Below the pieces are notes generated by a model. The model searched no databases. It saw only the letters and a program-made list of their open reading frames with translations, and was not told the origin of the DNA. The translations under genes and the position numbers were made by a program. DNA of 64,000 nt from Hyphomicrobiales bacterium (GTDB taxonomy: Bacteria > Pseudomonadota > Alphaproteobacteria > Rhizobiales > Rhizobiaceae). Below are positions 61,920 through 64,000 of the stretch, in pieces; within the stretch, counting starts at the first letter, position 1; each line of letters starts with the position of its first letter. The stretch is from contig UCCS01000108.1 in the NCBI GenBank assembly GCA_900470965.1, positions 17,650 to 81,649 on the forward strand, given 5' to 3'.

Positions 61920-62043
61920 ATGGGTTTGCCTGAGACGGGACGATCATTGCAATGCCACCGAAAGCCTCTATTCTGCGACAGCCAATCCAAGGCACGAAAT
62001 AACTGCTTTCATTGAGAATTTTCGAAAATATCCGGATCACGCC

Positions 62044-62958
62044 ATGAACACATTAAACCGCCCTGACTTGAGCGATATTCATCAGGGTGACTGGGTGGAC
62101 CGGCTGTTGCCGGGCGCATGGCGACCTTACACAAGGCTCGCGCGGCTCGATCGTCCAGTCGGAATATGGCTGACGCTGTTTCCATGCTGGGCGGCGCTGT
62201 TTCAGGCCGCTCATGGCCTGCCTGATATCCGGCAGCTAGCCGTCTTCACGCTCGGCGCCCTGCTGATGCGAAGCGCCGGCTCCACGATCAACGATATCGC
62301 GGACCGGAAATTTGACGGCCATGTCGAGCGAACCCGTTTTCGGCCTCTGGCAAGCGGGCAGATCGGCGTCAGTCAGGCGTTGACCTTTCTGGCCGTCGAG
62401 CTCGCCTTGGCGGCGTCTCTCCTGTTGTTTCTGACGCCCTATACGCGACTGGTCGCCCTCTGCGTTCTGCCGCTTGTGTTCGTCTATCCGCTCTGCAAAC
62501 GCTTCACCCATTGGCCGCAGGCGGTGCTCGGCGCAGCGTTCAACTGGGGCATGCTCATGGCCTGGGCAGAAATTGCCGGCCAGATTCCGGCCGGAGCCGT
62601 TCTTATGTGGGCTGGAGCCATCGCGTGGCAGATCGGCTACGATACCGTCTATGCCTATGTCGATGTGAAAGACGACAGAAGCCTCGGCCTGAAATCAACT
62701 GCGATCCTGTTCGGCCGGCATGGCAAGCTCATGATTGGCCTGTTCTACGCTTTGACGGTCGCCGCATGGTCGCTCGGAGGCTGGCTGTCGGGCATGTCCC
62801 TGCCCTATGCGTTTGGAATGCTCGTCATCGCCGCGCACCTTATCTGGCAGACCTGGCGGATCGACCTTGCACGGCCGGAAGTGAATTACCGTCTGTTCCT
62901 GGCAAATATCCTGACCGGGCTATTGCTGGCAGCCTCGGCCTTTATGGGAACGTGGTAA
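62044..62958 (+). CDS. ubiA: 4-hydroxybenzoate polyprenyltransferase
   Basis: Membrane prenyltransferase of 304 residues that joins the polyprenyl tail to 4-hydroxybenzoate in ubiquinone synthesis. The two Asp-rich motifs are SAGSTINDIADRKFD (residues 77-91) and YDTVYAYVDVKDDRSLGLKST (around residues 200-220). RLDRPVGIWLTLFPCWAAL is also diagnostic for UbiA. Eight to nine helices. Ubiquinone is the acceptor for the complex I encoded at the other end of the window, though the genes are not linked in an operon. Confidence 0.94.
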   Translation: MNTLNRPDLSDIHQGDWVDRLLPGAWRPYTRLARLDRPVGIWLTLFPCWAALFQAAHGLPDIRQLAVFTLGALLMRSAGSTINDIADRKFDGHVERTRFRPLASGQIGVSQALTFLAVELALAASLLLFLTPYTRLVALCVLPLVFVYPLCKRFTHWPQAVLGAAFNWGMLMAWAEIAGQIPAGAVLMWAGAIAWQIGYDTVYAYVDVKDDRSLGLKSTAILFGRHGKLMIGLFYALTVAAWSLGGWLSGMSLPYAFGMLVIAAHLIWQTWRIDLARPEVNYRLFLANILTGLLLAASAFMGTW

Positions 62959-62968
62959 GCCCGTCGGC

Positions 62969-63136
62969 TCAATAAGAGCAGGGGCGATTATCGCTGGGAC
63001 GGAAACCGCCGGCGCAGGCCGGGTTCAGGGACGTATCCTCGCCATAATCGTATCTCCCCGTCGATGTACAGCCCGAGGCGATTGCGGAAAGCGTGATCAG
63101 CGCGCCTGCCATTACGAATGTGCGAAATCTGTTCAT
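62969..63136 (-). CDS. Tiny lipoprotein
   Basis: Protein of 55 residues from the ATG at 63136, with AGGGGGA upstream. MNRFRTFVMAGALITLSAIASGC is a lipoprotein signal with Cys23 as the lipidated residue (lipobox ASGC). The mature peptide is about 33 residues with two further cysteines (PACAGGFRPSDNRPC). Ten bases separate its stop from the convergent ubiA stop. No family recognised; small rhizobial lipoproteins of this type are common. Confidence 0.75.
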   Translation of the reverse strand: MNRFRTFVMAGALITLSAIASGCTSTGRYDYGEDTSLNPACAGGFRPSDNRPCSY

Positions 63137-63274
63137 GTGAACATCCCCCTTCATAGGATCGCCCATGCGCCAAGCCGACAATCTAGCATGTCACGGCAAA
63201 TCCATGCGAGGAGCATCGCATTGATCCCATTCACTCTTCCGCGAGCCAGGAGATAAGGACGTCTCTATCCCTGC

Positions 63275-64000
63275 TCAGTCACGCTCGGCGATAACAGTTG
63301 CGTGGGGATATTCGCCGTAATAGCCGCGCCAGTTGGCGACGGCGAAACCGAATACCACCAACGCACCTGCCTGGTGCAGCAGGCCCCAATGCAGCGGCAC
63401 CTCGAGCAGCAGCGTGGTGATGCCAATTGCCGCCTGGATCGTGACGAGTGCGAAGAGCACCACGGAGCGGCGTGCATGCGTGGTCCAGGATGCGGTACGC
63501 AGCGCGATCACCATGTTGATGAACGCCAGTGCGAAAAGCGTGTACGCGCCGAAACGGTGGATGAACTGCACCGTCTTCGGGTTTTCGAAGAGGTTGATCC
63601 AGAAGGGCTGCTGGATGAAGAGATCGCCGGGCACGACGGCGCCGTCCATCAGCGGCCAGGTATTGTAGGTAAAGCCGGCATCGAGGCCGGCGACCAGTGC
63701 GCCGAGATAGATCTGGAAGAGCGAGAAGATGGCGATCGCCGCCGCCCAGCGGTGGGAATTCTTCGTCGGGGCAGCATCATCGGAATGCGGCGAAAGCCCG
63801 CGCATGATCCACATGCAGGAGGCGAAGATCAGGCAGGCCATGACGAGATGGGTGGCAAGCCGGTACTGGCTGACATCCGTGCGCACAGACAGGCCGGAGG
63901 AGACCATCCACCAGCCGATAAAACCCTGCAGGCCACCCAGCGTCAGGATGCCGGCAAGCGGCCAGCGCAGGCGCTTCTCGATCCTGCCCGTCACCCAGAA
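63275..64000 (-). CDS. ctaA: Heme A synthase, C-terminal part
   Basis: Membrane enzyme of the CtaA/COX15 family that oxidises the heme O methyl group to make heme A for cytochrome c oxidase. The start lies beyond the right edge; about 241 codons are present. Visible are LGGLQGFIGWWMVSSGL, SQYRLATHLVMACLIF (heme-ligand His), ALVAGLDAGFTYNTWPLMDG, FIHRFGAYTLFALAFIN (His) and PLHWGLLHQAGALVVF (His). It ends normally at 63275. Partial by window edge only. Confidence 0.94.
   Translation of the reverse strand, partial: FWVTGRIEKRLRWPLAGILTLGGLQGFIGWWMVSSGLSVRTDVSQYRLATHLVMACLIFASCMWIMRGLSPHSDDAAPTKNSHRWAAAIAIFSLFQIYLGALVAGLDAGFTYNTWPLMDGAVVPGDLFIQQPFWINLFENPKTVQFIHRFGAYTLFALAFINMVIALRTASWTTHARRSVVLFALVTIQAAIGITTLLLEVPLHWGLLHQAGALVVFGFAVANWRGYYGEYPHATVIAERD

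Noticed and set aside
1..64000. CRISPR arrays, insertion sequences, prophage or secretion-system genes
   Set aside because: No repeat-spacer pattern, transposase, integrase or phage structural gene was seen on either strand.

Overview
The window is GC-rich chromosomal DNA from an alphaproteobacterium, almost certainly a member of the Rhizobiaceae (Rhizobium in the broad sense). The evidence is the rhizobial-type complex I operon with extra small genes, a NuoE with a long C-terminal extension, an FMN riboswitch in front of a RibN-type riboflavin importer, PHO boxes of the rhizobial CTGTCAT-N4-CTGTCAT form, and the rplM-rpsI / speB-argC neighbourhood. I see no transposase, integrase, phage gene or CRISPR array. 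It reads as core chromosome with accessory islands.

Layout. 1-15207 (minus strand): the nuo operon for NADH:quinone oxidoreductase, nuoA to nuoN in order. Two extra genes are embedded: a small exported protein between nuoD and nuoE, and a helix-hairpin-helix (HhH) protein between nuoF and nuoG. The HhH module of the latter matches the C-terminal tail of NuoE. 15456-15682: two identical tRNA-Asp genes. 16017-19619: cupin, aldo/keto reductase, quinone-reductase-like MDR protein and a divergent LysR regulator. 19700-23138: an exported esterase/phytase-like protein behind a perfect PHO box, then ribN behind its FMN riboswitch. 23263-28781: the proteostasis block hupB, lon, clpX, clpP. 29164-31707: a diguanylate cyclase and a cytochrome P450. 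31793-35684: pstSCAB for high-affinity phosphate uptake, with a PHO box but without phoU-phoB next to it. 35900-38026: a CHASE4-like GGDEF-EAL protein.

38176-47416 is an accessory detoxification region with several damaged genes: a LysE-type exporter with two compensating frameshifts, a winged-helix/NB-ARC regulator cut by one in-frame TAA, an intact divergent cluster (epoxide hydrolase, unknown protein, isochorismatase-like hydrolase, Ohr), the 3' remnant of a DJ-1/PfpI gene, and a quinone-reductase/HxlR divergent pair. 47596-53310 holds metY, a CoA-binding protein, a small secreted protein, a DMT permease, an enoyl-CoA hydratase and the rplM-rpsI operon with a clear promoter.

53365-55210 carries the most striking local system. 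A CmlA/FloR-type amphenicol exporter is preceded by a nine-codon leader peptide with its own Shine-Dalgarno sequence. A strong hairpin begins at leader codon 8, the layout expected of drug-inducible translation attenuation. 55302-64000: monooxygenase-like protein, agmatinase, argC, TSUP permease, DUF4239 protein, MsbA-like ABC exporter with an overlapping upstream ORF, a palindromic intergenic repeat, VOC protein, ubiA, a tiny lipoprotein and the truncated start-side of ctaA.

The phosphate theme (two PHO boxes), the electrophile/peroxide theme (epoxide hydrolase, Ohr, two quinone reductases, HxlR) and the proteostasis block are the main functional groupings. No homology search was possible, so family names rest on motifs and remembered family sequences.
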